Shown here piece after piece: positions 14,938-14,973 of a stretch of DNA of 14,973 nt. The position numbers and the translations under genes are program-made. Origin of the DNA: REEB509 sp049314555 (GTDB taxonomy: Bacteria > Pseudomonadota > Alphaproteobacteria > Caulobacterales > Aquidulcibacteraceae); the NCBI GenBank assembly GCA_049314555.1, contig JBMOEW010000050.1, positions 1 through 14,973 on the forward strand, given 5' to 3'. Within the stretch, counting starts at the first letter, position 1, and each line of letters begins with the position of its first letter. Below the pieces are notes generated by a model. That model had not been told where the DNA came from. It made no database searches and was given only the letters and a program-made list of their open reading frames with translations.

Positions 14938-14967
14938 CTTGACGTTTACGTCAAGGGCAGTTACGAA
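14938..14967 (+). promoter_or_regulatory. MerR/LiuR-like operator over a candidate rightward promoter
   Basis: CTTGACGT and ACGTCAAG (14938-14955) form a perfect inverted repeat around TT. It resembles the operators reported for MerR-type LiuR regulators of branched-chain amino acid catabolism, from memory of the motif. The left arm contains TTGACG (14939-14944). After a 17-bp spacer comes TACGAA (14962-14967), a weak -10. That gives a plausible sigma-70 type promoter pointing out of the window, with the operator over its -35. Confidence 0.5.
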
Positions 14968-14973
14968 CACCCA

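Noticed and set aside
1..14973. CRISPR arrays, transposons, tRNA or rRNA genes
   Set aside because: I looked for spaced identical repeats, transposase motifs with terminal repeats and tRNA-like cloverleaf ends, and saw none. The only tandem repeats are inside coding sequence.

Overview
The window is about 15 kb of GC-rich DNA (roughly 60-65% by eye) from an alphaproteobacterium. The evidence is an ispA-dxs pair, a flgB-flgC-fliE operon divergent from fliO-fliP, an Alph_Pro_TM (TIGR02186) gene behind a TSUP permease, a PodJ-like polar coiled-coil/Sel1 protein, and intergenic TTAA-N7-TTAA(C) boxes that match the binding site of CtrA, the alphaproteobacterial cell-cycle regulator. The set suggests a flagellated, probably polar and asymmetrically dividing bacterium such as a Caulobacterales/Hyphomonadaceae-type organism. 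The exact family cannot be fixed from the sequence alone.

Layout. (1) 1-520, minus: the 5' part of a gene cut by the window edge. It encodes a degenerate TIR-like domain followed by a Pro/Glu/Ala repeat tail. (2) 754-3639, plus: ispA and dxs, the entry (dxs) and C15 prenyl (ispA) steps of isoprenoid synthesis, ending in a candidate hairpin terminator. (3) 3692-4955, minus: flgB-flgC-fliE, the proximal rod and MS-ring junction genes. (4) 5083-6185, plus: fliO-fliP, export gate genes. The 127 bp between flgB and fliO holds one full CtrA box and one near-match, centred 30 bp apart. (5) 6202-6888, minus: a DUF502 membrane protein. (6) 6990-7754, plus: pdeM, a metallophosphoesterase of a DNA-repair-associated family. 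(7) 7761-9897, minus: a tightly packed unit of a TSUP permease, an Alph_Pro_TM protein with a TTG start, and DUF3429. (8) 9986-13960, minus: a large PodJ-like protein of about 1324 residues with a perfect CtrA box upstream. (9) 14158-14862, minus: a lipoprotein that looks like a degenerate ChaN/EreA-type domain. The right edge carries an 18-bp perfect inverted repeat (MerR/LiuR-like) that probably serves a rightward gene beyond the window.

How it fits together. The flagellar genes and the PodJ-like protein may be linked by CtrA, which would tie flagellum assembly and pole organisation to one cell-cycle programme. The other genes are housekeeping or poorly characterised membrane proteins. I see no mobile elements, CRISPR arrays, tRNA or rRNA genes. 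No gene-free stretch exceeds 300 bases; the longest is 527-753, between the TIR-like gene and ispA.
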